Shown: in pieces, positions 23,001-33,427 of the stretch | Layout of the letters: each line of letters opens with the position of its first letter | How positions within the stretch are numbered: the first letter of the stretch is position 1 | From: Seminavis robusta | Taxonomy: Eukaryota > Bacillariophyta > Bacillariophyceae > Naviculales > Naviculaceae | NCBI GenBank assembly: GCA_903772945.1 | Contig: CAICTM010000194.1 | Span: 30,098 to 94,097, forward strand | DNA length: 64,000 bases | Direction of reading: 5' to 3' | Translations under genes and position numbers: made by a program | Notes under the pieces: model-generated | The model's input: the letters and a program-made list of their open reading frames with translations, nothing else | Told to the model about the DNA's origin: nothing | Database searches by the model: none

Positions 23001-26000
23001 AGTTTTTGGAGGAGCCATATGTGACGTGTATGAGGACTCAGGGTTTTCTCTCCCGTTTCCGACGATTGCAGGATTCGTTCAGCTTTGACAACGTGATCCA
23101 GGCGCTGTCTTCTCCGTCCACTCAATTGGATCAATCTCTATCGGTGGGGTTTGCGCCGAATGGATCGACTTTTGTGGCACCGTCCGATGTTGCTTTTGTC
23201 GATTCCGGGGTCCCGGACGATGTCGACGATGTTCTCTTGTACCACCATGTGGTCGATTCCAATATCTACATGGAAGACCTTACGTCGTCATTTATGGGAG
23301 CGAGGAAGACAGCACATCCATTTGCAGATGTTTTGGTCACAGTGGACGAATGGTGGACTATGAGATACAATGATGTTGAGGTACAAGAGGAGTACCTCGC
23401 TCAAAATGGGTAAGTTGAAATGAAATCAAATGCAGAATTGCAAGTTTTTCATTTGGCGAGTGTGTCCTAGCATGGAGGCTTTGTCCAACTCACGCCTGCT
23501 GCTTGCTTGATACATCTCAGTGTCATTCATGTAATCAATCAGTTGTTGGTGCCACCCACCATGGTGGAGATGCTCAACTTCACTACAAATTTCACCGATC
23601 TCAAAGTGTCGTTCTTGGTTGATTGTTTCCAATCGTCAAGTTTCGATGCTGCTAATCTAGCGACGTCGCTCGGTTATGGCCCAGAACAGCGCTTCACGCT
23701 ACTTGCTCCACTCGATGGAGCGTTTGATGCCTACTTCTGGGGGGGAGAGGAGAAAGAGCGATTCCTGTCGCCATTATGGTCTCGTCATGTAGATGCTGTC
23801 CTGCTGAACTTGCTGATTGCCCAACCATATACGAAGGAAGATTTGGACCGAGAATTAGCCTCAGAGTGGTCGTTCATCCTGGAGAGTTTGGGTGGCTCGA
23901 TTCACACAGTCTACAACCGAACAAACATTGGCTGGGGTAAATCTCCAAACGAAGCACCAAGTGCACTAGACGGGTAAGGTGCTGCAACGAGGCGACCTTT
24001 CAACATGCACAGCAACTTTTCCCTCCCTCCTAACATCTTGCTTCCGCATTATTTTGTCTTGCAGGGTGATTCATTTTGTCGAAAGCCTTGAATTCCCCGC
24101 TTCTCTAACCAGCGATGCTGTAAGCTTGCTGTGGAATTTCAACAACACCTCAAGGTTCTCCGAGCTGGTCTTCTCGGGAGATCTGTATGACGCGATATCC
24201 AAAGTTGCCCCCCTGACTCTTTTGGCACCCACGGACGCAGCCTTTGATGGGCGTTACACATCGGCAGAAATTGTGAGTCTTCTTGAAAACCACATGTTCG
24301 AAGCCATGCTCTTCAAGGACCAGTTGAAACAAATGGATGGGGAGTACATAGTCTCCTTGAATGGGAAAAAATGGTGGATTGAAACTGATGGAGACTCGGT
24401 TTCTCTCAGAAGTGCTGACGGTCCAATTGTTGAACTTGGTGGTGGCGATCATCTATTCAGAACAGGAGTCATGCATTTCGTGGACTCTTTCATAGTGGAA
24501 GCTAGTGACCTGCCACCTACCGTTAGCCCAACAGAGAACCCATTGGGAGCATCTGGACAAAACTGCAGTGCGTGTGACGGTGACATTGTGACGACGAATT
24601 CGCTACCGGGTGGTGTGTCTTGTTCGTTCTGGGAATACGAAGTGTCGCAGCTTGACGCAGCTTCCGAAGAATGCCTCTTGGAACGTGCAGTCGGTTCTAC
24701 TGCATGTGGATGCGTCTCTACGGGTTCAGAGGAGAAGTGCTCCCTTTGTGCAGATGGAGACATTGATTCCTCAAGAGTCCTTCCTGATGCTCACGGCTTG
24801 ACTTGTGGATCGTTGCAAGGCATGGACGATGTGGATGGGGTCGCATGCGACATTCTGAAGGAAAAGTACGCTGCTTGGTGCGGATGCCCAGACTCCAAAC
24901 CTCCACGATGCAGCTTTTGCCAGTCTGGAGAGCACACGGCACAACCGTTCCCAAGTATCACTGCGGTAACCATGAATTATCGATTGTTTGGTCATTTGGG
25001 AGCCCCAGACTGCGATGGCTTTGGAAACTTTTATTCAGTACAAACGGAGGATTCTTGTTCTGATATTGACAACGTCCTTTACCGCGATTTCCCCTTCGAT
25101 ATGAGGGCTTGGTGCCGATGCACCGGAGAGACAGCTCCAAAGGCGTGTGGAGAAGATTTTTGTCCTCCAGGAACGGAGTTGCAGGAATCCTTGGTACCCG
25201 GTTCAGAACATGGTCTCAACGTAACCTGCCAGGAACTGAGTGACCTCTTTCCATACGTCAGGGACGAGACTGTTTGTGACGATGCACGGGATACTGCGAA
25301 GCAATGTTGCTTGCCTGCTTCTGGTCCGGTTGGGGGCGAAGCGGCTGGCGGTGTGAATGACACTAACCCACCAATGAAATTGACTACATCTTTCTTGGCA
25401 TTCGACCAGGAGGGTCAACGCACAGCCCGTGACTTGGCAGCCCCTGCTAGTGTGGAAACCGTCAACACGGCCTTTGACAAGTTCATGATTGATGTTGTTG
25501 CCAACACGGAAGCAACTCAAAGGCATTTGCTGCAAGCTCCGTCCAACCGTCGGCTGGCCGTTTCGCTTGTTCCTGGAAGCAGCGTATTGTACGGAGTGTC
25601 CGACGTATCTTGCGCCGATTACGATGGAGTCCCGGAGAAATCCAGCTGTCAGATGGTGTTTGCACAGTACGAGCTGATCTTGCAAGACGAAGACCCCAAG
25701 GAGGTCGAGAAAAAGTACGACGAGGCCACGCAAAAGGCCATTGAACAAGGGAAACTGCAGCAATACTTGTCTCAGACAGATCCAAACTACCCATTCAAGG
25801 TAGCTGCTGTGACAGACGAGCCCGAAGCTTCATCCGACAAGATGCCATGGTGGGTTATTCTCTTCATCGTCTTGGCGAGTGTCTTTGGTGTCTGTGGTTT
25901 GTGTTGCATCGGAGGCTACTTCATGTCGGGACCTGTTCGACCCAAGCAAAACGACGACGATATCGAGGCCCCGCTGCTGGAAGCTACTGCCGTGCACGTG

Positions 26001-27575
26001 ACGAGTGACAGAGTCAAGCCAGAACAGCAAGAGCCCTCCGACGGGCAGGACGAACGTACTCCTACCGGCGAAGACAGTAGTGTGACGCCCTTGGATCAGA
26101 ACAATCTGCAACGAGAGGTCGTTGATGACGACTACGATGAAGACGTTAATAGGATTGCAAGGGTGGAGGACCAGGCTGGAGATGACTCTTCTGATGAAGA
26201 TGGAAGAGATGAACCCTGGGGCGAAGATGACGGCAGTTGGGAGGATGGCGACGAAACCTATGACGAGGCGCATAATGTCAGGTTAAACAAGAGCGAGGTC
26301 GCCGAGGTTGTAAGCGACGAAGAAGATGACTTAGACGATGGCGATGGTCAGAGCTGGGAACACGGGGACGATGATGACGAACAGCAACCACGTGAAAATC
26401 CAGATCTCGATCAGAGAGACAAAGAGCCAAATCAAGACAACGAAGGGGAACATCAAAACAGAAATGCTGCCTTCGAGGTGAATGATGCGAGCCAACATGG
26501 CGAGGAGCTTATGCAAGACGAGGAGGCGCAAGCAATGGACGTAGTAGACGACGAAGAAGAACATCCTGCAGAGGAGGCGCAAACAATGGACGAAGACAAA
26601 GAAGAGCAGCCTGCAGATGCCGACATTGGTATGGTGTCCGAAGGAAGTGACCATGATAGCAACATCGATGGTGGCATGGCTGAAACTTGGGACGACGAAG
26701 ATGTGGAGCAGCCCACGGGCGAGGAAGGAGTGGTCACACCTACTGACGAACAAGTGGGAACCTCACCTGATGACGAAAAAGAGGCAAGATCACCCACGGC
26801 TTCACCTGAAACTGAAGTCTTCGATGCAAACGATTCTCCAAGGTCAGATGGGAATGCAGTTGAAGAACTACGGGCGCCCGCGGAACCGTTACCGCACATG
26901 GAGCAAACCGCAGGTGAACCGGCTGCTGTTGCCGTGGCGCAAACAAACATTGATGGAGCAGGAGAAGAGCCTACCGGCATGCCCGCCGATACAATGATAG
27001 CTCGAGTTGACAGTGAAGATACAGATCTTGACGGATTCGATGAAGAAGGACTGGGGATTGCCAAACTTCGTTCGGAACTTGCCGAGATTGATCGTCGAGC
27101 GGCCACGAGCTTTGCATCAGAATCGCTTGGACCATCCAGCATGATCGTAGAACCTGACGAAGAAGACGTGAAGTTACCCGCCTCTCCTCGGGTGAACGCG
27201 AACAGCAACAAAGATAGCATGCAGCCTGATGGTGACGTCAATTGGGTATCACTGCACGAGGAACTGGCTGGTGATGAGGCGCCTCAATCAATATTCGACA
27301 CATTTCCCGCCGAAGAGGCACGGCAGCGCGAACTAGAGGCCGGAGAAAGCCAACCACATGAGAGCGAGGAGGGAGGGGAACAGATTCCTTCAAACGGTGG
27401 AGCAGGCAAACAGGTCTCATCATTCGACACAGCTGGGAATCCTGCACATTCAAGCGAGGGAGGAGATTTTGATGTGTTGCCAAACGAAACAGAAAATGAC
27501 TTTTCCAGTCCGACGCCACAGAACGAAGCAGTGGGCACTCAGGTCGTTGCGGACGAAGATGCCATTCATGCTTGA
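17087..27575 (+). CDS. giant multi-FAS1-domain membrane protein, six exons
   Basis: I join six exons: 17087-18280, 18396-18470, 18567-18659, 18812-23409, 23521-23973 and 24065-27575. All five introns are GT-AG (91-152 nt) and the phases fit, giving 3,307 residues. The start is the ATG at 17087; an in-frame TTG lies just upstream. Order: N-terminal signal or anchor segment (core MFLLVVTLLLGI); a region that may form a beta-helix; then eight FAS1 domains recognised by their (F/L)T(L/V/I)(F/L)xP-type motif, near 19800, 20200, 21770, 22220, 22660, 23160, 23690 and 24210. Between them lie two unknown repeated modules (A: about 19180-19620 and 20650-21080; B: about 21180-21600 and 25377-25810) and Cys-rich repeats (24562-25310). 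A membrane span is encoded at about 25842-25930, then an acidic tail of about 545 residues. FAS1 domains are known for cell-surface adhesion; that role here is inferred. Confidence 0.85.
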
Positions 27576-27711
27576 TTCGCATGTCTATTCGCTTGCAGGG
27601 GAAGCACAGATCATTATGCGATTCATACTTACATGCAAACATTAGAGTGACTACTAATGCAATTTACACATTTTTAGAAATGGAATGTCCAACATCCCAG
27701 CTCTGGAGCCC

Positions 27712-29436
27712 TCACTTGCGGCAATGCTTTCCTTTGATATCATCGACGTCTTCGCACAGTTCGCCGCCACAGAGTACATCCACATGAATATCAGGCACAA
27801 GAGATTTTCCAACTCGAGTACACGCTAGTGAAGGGGAAGGCAAATTACCCCATCGTGCAACATCGACAGCCGTCACCTCGTTTGATCCGTACACCTCCAC
27901 TGTGAAGTCGTTTGGAGTCCATGGCTCGGGGGTTTCGACAAAATATGGACAGTCTGTCAAATCTAAAACCATCAAATTCATATTTGGGTTCCTCATGACA
28001 GGCACCACACACCGCCAGTCGTCATCATCTTCCTTGTAGACCACCATGCGAGCATCAGTGGTACCGTTGCCGTAGTTTTCGTACACTCGCATTGGGTATC
28101 CGTCTGCCCATCCAATTGGCAGAGTTGCCACAATTGAGTCCCGGACCAGTGTTGTTGTGCCATAACCCAGAAGCCGACCCTCGGCAACACGGGAAATGGT
28201 GGCAATCTTGGTGCGAAAGGATAGGACTGGTTTGAGATTCTCTTCCAGCGATCCATCAGTTGGAGCACCGTCGGCTAGGACACCAGGCGGAAGAAGACCA
28301 AAGACGCCCTTGCCCGGTCGAACCATGTACCGGATCTGTGCCAAGCCTTCCTCCGAAAGTGAGTCTTCGTCGCATTCCCACGGCTCTCCGTCGCCAAGCA
28401 TAAGAGCAATGGTGCGCGTGTTGGCATAGTGAATTGTGATCGGTACACCAGGCTGCATTTGAGCCAACTCGTCTGCAATGGGGCAAACAGCATTCAAGAA
28501 CATGGAAACCTTTTCTTCCACCCACTCCTTCCCTTCCTGGCCCATGTGTGTCATGAGTCCAGTGATGACATAGCCGGGGTGGGAAGACAGGATGTCGTTG
28601 ACATAGCTGCGAATTTCATCGGTAGGATCAGAAGCGTCCCAAGCTGTTCAGAGAAAAGAACATTGACAGTAAGAACAAAGAAGAAACCAGAGTTAGTTCA
28701 TGAGATTGCTTGGACTGTGCCATTCAGCGTTAGTTGCAGCCAACTTACGCCAGAAACCGGAACGGGCCATGCTGGTATCAATATTGATCTGCACTTTCTT
28801 GGCCAAGGTACCAGCATCGTCTTCTGCACCAGTCTCCTCTTCTTCTTCGGTTTCATCTTCTTCGCCAGGTGCTGGAAACACCGGATCCGGTCCTTCTGCG
28901 CTGAACACATCGAAACCACCACTTTGCAAACCTCTCCCTAGCAACTTTCTCCTGCCCCCCTGCATGTTCATGACGTATGTCAATGAAGCCAGCTGATCCC
29001 TGTTTCCAAGAACTTCAGTAACACCAAGATCAATCCCCGCCTCCAAGTTGGCGTTGGTAGATGGACGGATGCGGACAAGGTCAAACTCGTTTGCCTTTGG
29101 ATTCTCGGTATCGGTCCGAACGACCTCGGCCTCCCAGTCGTCTACAAAGCACAAGGAGTGAATGGCGGGCACGGCTGCACTTGCTCTCCCATAAAGCGCC
29201 GTACCATGACCGTAGGCATCGCCTTTGACCACGGGGCACACAGTCCACTTGTCCGAATTGAAGGCAGTGGAAAGATATGCCATGTTGGCCACTGCCTGAT
29301 CAAAATCCATGGTTACCTGAGCCGACATTCCACCCAAGCTTTCCATGGCGGCAGCATGCTCTTCCTCGATACGGTGAACCATCGTGCCTTGGCACGACAC
29401 CACAAGTAACGCAATAGATAGGAGTAAGTTTCTCAT
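27712..29436 (-). CDS. alanine racemase, secretory, two exons
   Basis: Exon 1 is 29436-28749, the intron 28748-28644 (GTAAGT...CAG, 105 nt) and exon 2 28643-27712, giving 539 residues. Exon 1 has the pyridoxal-phosphate lysine motif PVVKGDAYGHG of fold-type III alanine racemases. Exon 2 has GLMTHMG, the GYGTTTLV segment that corresponds to the catalytic-tyrosine region, and LPIGWADGYPMR of the C-terminal beta domain. The enzyme interconverts L- and D-alanine. The ATG at 29436 opens directly into a signal peptide (MRNLLLSIALLVVSCQG); an in-frame ATG at 29553 would bury it, so 29436 is preferred. An unusual acidic insert rich in Glu and Asp lies near residues 175-205 before the intron. A secretory racemase is unexpected. 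It converges on the FAS1 gene with 136 bp between the stops. Confidence 0.85.
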
Positions 29437-29745
29437 CTTGCCCGGCCTCGTTGAGTTGTGTTGGTTGGCGTTTTGGTCGGTGTTGTTGAGTTTGCTCCAA
29501 AAAATGAGGCAACAGGATTTGCGCACCATGACGCCAATGACCGAATGACCCATATCTTTTCAGCATCACCTGGTTCGTACGTTCGTAGCGGTAAGCAGTA
29601 AGCAGCACCGTTTCCAATAACGCTAAAGCTTTTCAAGCTTACCACACCGTAGGCTTGAGGGGCAGAGTGCTGATCCACTTCTCTTCAAACTCACGACTGA
29701 GAGAGAAGCAGCACTCAAGCATCCATTGCAACCAAGTCGTTGACC

Positions 29746-30507
29746 ATGGCTGGTACTGTTGCCTGTCTGCTCGAAACGCTGCCCCAGGAGTGCTTCAACC
29801 ATGTTGTTGCCCATATCCCGCTTTCGGATATGCCAAAGTTAAGTTGTGCATCGAAAGCGATGGCAGAACTTTGCGGCAGTGACAATTCCGAGTTATGGAA
29901 TGGTTTGCTGTGCGAGCGCCTGTGGACCGTGGATCCTTCCGTGGTGCTGTCTTCTTCGGATACGACAACAACGACGCTGGAAATGGTAAACTGGAAAGAT
30001 CAGTACAAATCCTTAGTAAAGGCAGAACAAGACCATCAGGCATATCTGGATGGACTCAGGCGTTTGAATTTGCATGGATGGTTGGAGCGCCACTTTATCG
30101 GACAGCTGGCACCTCATTGGAACGGCTGGGAAGCGCGCTACTGGACGTGGGACTCTTCCTCCAACAGTTTTGCAGCTTGGGAAAGCGAACGGCGCCGCAA
30201 CTGCTTTGCACGCTTTCCCGTGGACCGACAAAGCCAAGTGCGTCGTGTTTCGGAGGAAGAACAGATAGCCCTCACTGGAACTGGCGCTAGCAAGGGAAGT
30301 GCCCTCAATCCTGTGACAAATCCCAAACCATTTGTGTTTACACTGTCCAATACCACCTTTCCCATGTTGTGGGCTTGTCGTGACGAAGCACAACTGCAGA
30401 CATGGTTGGACAAAATCTCCGTGACGCTGCACCCACTCAAGTTTGAAGGACGCACCTACAAGGCTCCCGCCAAGTTCAGACTGGAAAAGAAACCTTGTCA
30501 GCCATGA
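29746..30507 (+). CDS. F-box protein with a PH-like domain
   Basis: 253 residues from the ATG at 29746 (an in-frame TTG at 29740 is ignored). Residues about 7-55 read as an F-box: LPQECFNHVVAHIPLSDM, then CASKAM and SELWNGLL. Residues about 105-230 look like a pleckstrin-homology fold: GWLERHFIG, a W-rich strand (WEARYWTW), a strand FVFTLSN and a final helix QTWLDKISVTL with the typical conserved Trp. F-box proteins act as substrate receptors of SCF ubiquitin ligases, and a PH domain may bind a membrane lipid or the substrate. Both assignments rest on motif reading. Divergent from the racemase gene, with about 300 bp between the starts. Confidence 0.7.
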   Translation: MAGTVACLLETLPQECFNHVVAHIPLSDMPKLSCASKAMAELCGSDNSELWNGLLCERLWTVDPSVVLSSSDTTTTTLEMVNWKDQYKSLVKAEQDHQAYLDGLRRLNLHGWLERHFIGQLAPHWNGWEARYWTWDSSSNSFAAWESERRRNCFARFPVDRQSQVRRVSEEEQIALTGTGASKGSALNPVTNPKPFVFTLSNTTFPMLWACRDEAQLQTWLDKISVTLHPLKFEGRTYKAPAKFRLEKKPCQP

Positions 30508-31050
30508 AAGTTAGATACTAGACAGCGAGTGGAGAAGAGTAGGTAAATGCATAGAAATCAAAGATGTGTAGGTAAATGCTTAGAAATCAAAGATGTCCCA
30601 ACTAGCTAGTGCCAGTGTTTGCAGTGTTGGAAATAGACTAGCTTGCCACTCATTTTGCAAGCAATCCCTAATACATGTACACGCATGAGAATGGGTGATA
30701 TAACTGGGTGTTTGAGCAATCATTGTAGCAAAATCACACAAGCACCATCCCTTTCACACAGAGAAAAATGAATTTTAAAAAATGACACACTCTTGCGGTG
30801 TCCTTTGTGGCCATGTAATAAGGTGTGGATCATACTGGGTGGTACCGGTATAAGAACTGGTAGAAGGATATCACTTGCTCGCTAGCTAGCTAGATGAATA
30901 ATAAACACTCTGTATCTATCTGCACGTCTGTTGCAAAAGGAGATGGATTGGAAGTCCACAGAGGCTCCGACTGCGTTGTTGATGGTGATTAATTGCGTCT
31001 TGAATGAGCGAGGTGTCACACCATCGTATTCAATAGAAACTGTAGTGTCA

Positions 31051-31119
31051 CTTACCGAGACTCGAACTCGTGTCGCCAGAATCAGAACCTGGAGTGATAA
31101 CCACCTACACTACGGAGCC
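31051..31119 (-). tRNA. tRNA-Gln(CTG)-like sequence lacking its 3' acceptor strand
   Basis: On the minus strand the sequence begins GGCTCCG, then shows a D-arm GTGTAGGTGGTTATCAC, an anticodon stem CCAGG/TCTGG (one G-T pair) around a loop TTCTGAT with anticodon CTG, and a T-arm CGAG-TTCGAGT-CTCG. The 3' side of the acceptor stem, expected to be CGGAGCC, is replaced by unrelated bases. It is therefore probably a truncated tRNA pseudogene or the head of a tRNA-derived SINE. Confidence 0.6.
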
Positions 31120-31390
31120 ACGTGATGACATTGAACGACCACATGCAGCGGCAAGAATTATGTTACAAGTTGGAAACAGTCTGAGAATAACTTTGGACGT
31201 GTACCGGTACCACACGTACCGCGTTCTAGGACAGGTTTCCTTTCGCGGCAAAGACCGCGGACGGTACCGGTCCAGGTACTTTGAAGAAAAGGGGAATTAG
31301 AGGGGTTGGAGGTTATCTACGGAAGCGAGGCCAGGCTTGGTTGCAAGAGGCCAAAGAAAAGCCCACTTCTTTGAATGCATTCTGAAATAT

Positions 31391-31432
31391 ATAAGGGGGG
31401 TTTAGAGTAGGGAAATTATCTACGGAAGCCAG
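31391..31432 (+). repeat. copy of a dispersed repeat (GGGGGGTTTAGAGTAGGGAA...)
   Basis: A G-run is followed by TTTAGAGTAGGGAAATTATC and TACGGAAGCCAG. A matching but inverted copy lies at 61171-61215 and a partial copy at 14465-14482. A second local copy of the TTATCTACGGAAGC part lies near 31313. Confidence 0.75.
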
Positions 31433-31882
31433 CCGGGGCCAGGCTTGTGCATTCTGAATGATCAACCAGTCTGTACTACAAGTAGGTTTTCTGGCGTGAT
31501 GATCTCTTCCCATAGAACCACACCTCGCAGGACGTTCTCCACCGTTATTTGCGTACCAGTACCTCCTTTGTGCTTCTACGCTCGCTGGAGCTAGTACTGC
31601 AGACACTTGATACGAAGGTATCTCGAGGACACTCCGAAACCTGAAACACTCAAGTCTCCTAAATGTAGTTTTGGTCGATTTGTCCCATCCACCCAATACA
31701 TGATTGAATCCAATCCAAGAATCAGGTCATTACAGATATCTGTTTGGGCAATTCGCTCGCTAGCTAGGATACACAGCATTGCTCCGTCATTGACAAGACG
31801 ACACTGGCTAGCTATTCATTGACCAAAGGCGAGCTACTCCTGTGCATATCTTCCACTAGTAAAACATATTATCCCTCTACTA

Positions 31883-32791
31883 TCACAATTGAAACGTCTG
31901 TTCATTGTGATATCGTATGGTGAGAAGAATTCTAGCTCGATCGAGCACGGTCCGTTGCGCCTCTTCCAAAGACGGTTGGAGGTAGAAATCTGAGAGTCTT
32001 CGATTGCCCCCGGCCGCTCCATCCATAATTTGACACCCCAGTTGAATGCTGTTTCGGACATTGTCATTCATGAGGTGTTTCATCAAATTCCAACTCACAT
32101 TTGCAAAATAGCCGGTATTGTAGGCCATGATGGTTTTGAACTTGATGGGATAACATCCAACCAATTCTCCGTGACGCCGGTACTCAAATTCCATATTCAT
32201 TTGTTGCGAGCTAAAGCCATCGAGATCGGCAATTTCAAAGACGCCCTGTCGAACACTCGCCAGATAAGGAGAACAGGCAGTGTGCATATAATACAAGCCA
32301 CAGACCAGTTGTCTCCAGTTGTAGTCCAAATCGCCACCTGTACCGACCGCGAGAGCCGCAGCGGGATTGAGTTTGCCCACGTCCAAGACGCGAATTGCTT
32401 CATATGTGCTGGCACAGCAATCCACATGAAGAAGGAATCCGGGTTGCTGCGTCATGAAGGCTTGGAGGTATTGCATCCCCTGTTCAACAGTATCGTTGAG
32501 ATGATATCGTTTGCGAAATTCCTGGAGATTGCGAATCTTTTCGACGGCGATGTCCGTATTGGCTTCATCCACCAACGCGTAGTGAGCATATTGAAAATCG
32601 TTGACGTTGTCCAGTTCCGAGCAAGATTCTACGCGCTGTTTAACGGCCAAGGCGTTCCCATGCTCTTGTTGTGTCATGACCATGGAGAGGTCATGTTCTT
32701 GAAATTGGGCAGCTAGAAGGGATGCTTCCTCCATCAGAGCTTCCTGAAAGGCTGTTTCCTGTGGTTGTTCGTTGTTATCATCCATTTCCAT
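31883..32791 (-). CDS. CRAL-TRIO (SEC14-like) domain protein, inverted copy A
   Basis: 302 residues. The C-terminal 200 residues fit a CRAL-TRIO lipid-binding domain: GVFEIADLDGF, then ELVGCYPIKFKTIMAYNTGYFANVSWNLMK, the segments that normally read D-x-x-G...YP...N-x-P-x-x-F...W. The preceding helix region (LVDEANTDIAVEKIRNLQEFRKRYHL) matches the N-terminal helical part of the family. SEC14-like proteins bind and transfer hydrophobic lipids at membranes; the ligand here is unknown. After about residue 40 it is nearly identical to copy B on the other strand. No signal peptide or membrane span, so it is likely cytosolic. Single exon. Confidence 0.75.
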   Translation of the reverse strand: MEMDDNNEQPQETAFQEALMEEASLLAAQFQEHDLSMVMTQQEHGNALAVKQRVESCSELDNVNDFQYAHYALVDEANTDIAVEKIRNLQEFRKRYHLNDTVEQGMQYLQAFMTQQPGFLLHVDCCASTYEAIRVLDVGKLNPAAALAVGTGGDLDYNWRQLVCGLYYMHTACSPYLASVRQGVFEIADLDGFSSQQMNMEFEYRRHGELVGCYPIKFKTIMAYNTGYFANVSWNLMKHLMNDNVRNSIQLGCQIMDGAAGGNRRLSDFYLQPSLEEAQRTVLDRARILLTIRYHNEQTFQL

Positions 32792-33427
32792 GGGATTATG
32801 GCCTCTCGGAACGAAACAAGTGGCAGCCAGAGAGATGGTACAGTACTACTCGAGCCCAAGGCACAGCAGAGCAAGGCATCGACGATTTGACGGTTGGTGG
32901 GTGATGAGTTCAACCAGTCCAACGTTTGCTGCTGAAATGGCTCTGACTCGACTCGACTCGACTCGACTCATTCGAGCTCTCATTCGTCTGATGCTGCAAG
33001 CTGGCAGGCAGGTAGAATAGGGTGTGCTTTTTCTCGGCATAGTTCCACGGCTGGGTCGCTAATTGGAAAAGTGGCTTACTCGTGGTATTCTTTAGGGTTC
33101 TGACCGCGCGAGAGTCAGTCCTCGGCTGTTCTGCTGTGTCTTTGTGTGGTCAGTGGCCAGTGGCACTGAAAGAAATCTCTTTATGGGTAGTTCGGGTATG
33201 CAATGTAACATTATTTATGATTACGTCAGAATATGTTTACCGCAACTTCCTGAAATCCAATTGTTGCTCCAAGGCCTCGGTCATGATCAGAAAAACCGAA
33301 CCAAGCCACATTCGCCATGGTTGTAACCTACAACCAGTTCCAACAGAATGATCAATCGCGGCCATAGTCTAGCTTGCAAATCTAATTCTTCCAACTCTTA
33401 TAATAGCTTACTATTATTACTATAACC
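32792..33427. other. head-to-head spacer, possible bidirectional promoter
   Basis: The non-duplicated centre between the divergent CRAL-TRIO genes. It contains an (ACTCG)n run at about 32944-32968. Both genes start at its edges, so it should contain both promoters. I do not recognise specific elements. Confidence 0.5.

Larger units (their letters stand above)
30508..31882. other. intergenic with tRNA relic and dispersed repeats
   Basis: No protein gene. It holds a tRNA-Gln-like sequence (31051-31119, minus), GGTACC motifs and, at 31308-31460, two partial copies of a dispersed repeat containing TTATCTACGGAAGC. Confidence 0.5.

Noticed and set aside
26453-27241. Long Ser-rich minus frame over the acidic tail of the FAS1 gene
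   Set aside because: It is the complement of GAT/GAA/GAC-rich codons, which gives Ser/Val/Phe-rich shadow frames.
32030-32716. 228-codon plus frame over CRAL-TRIO copy A
   Set aside because: It is antisense to a conserved gene and is broken up by stops in copy B, so it is not conserved.
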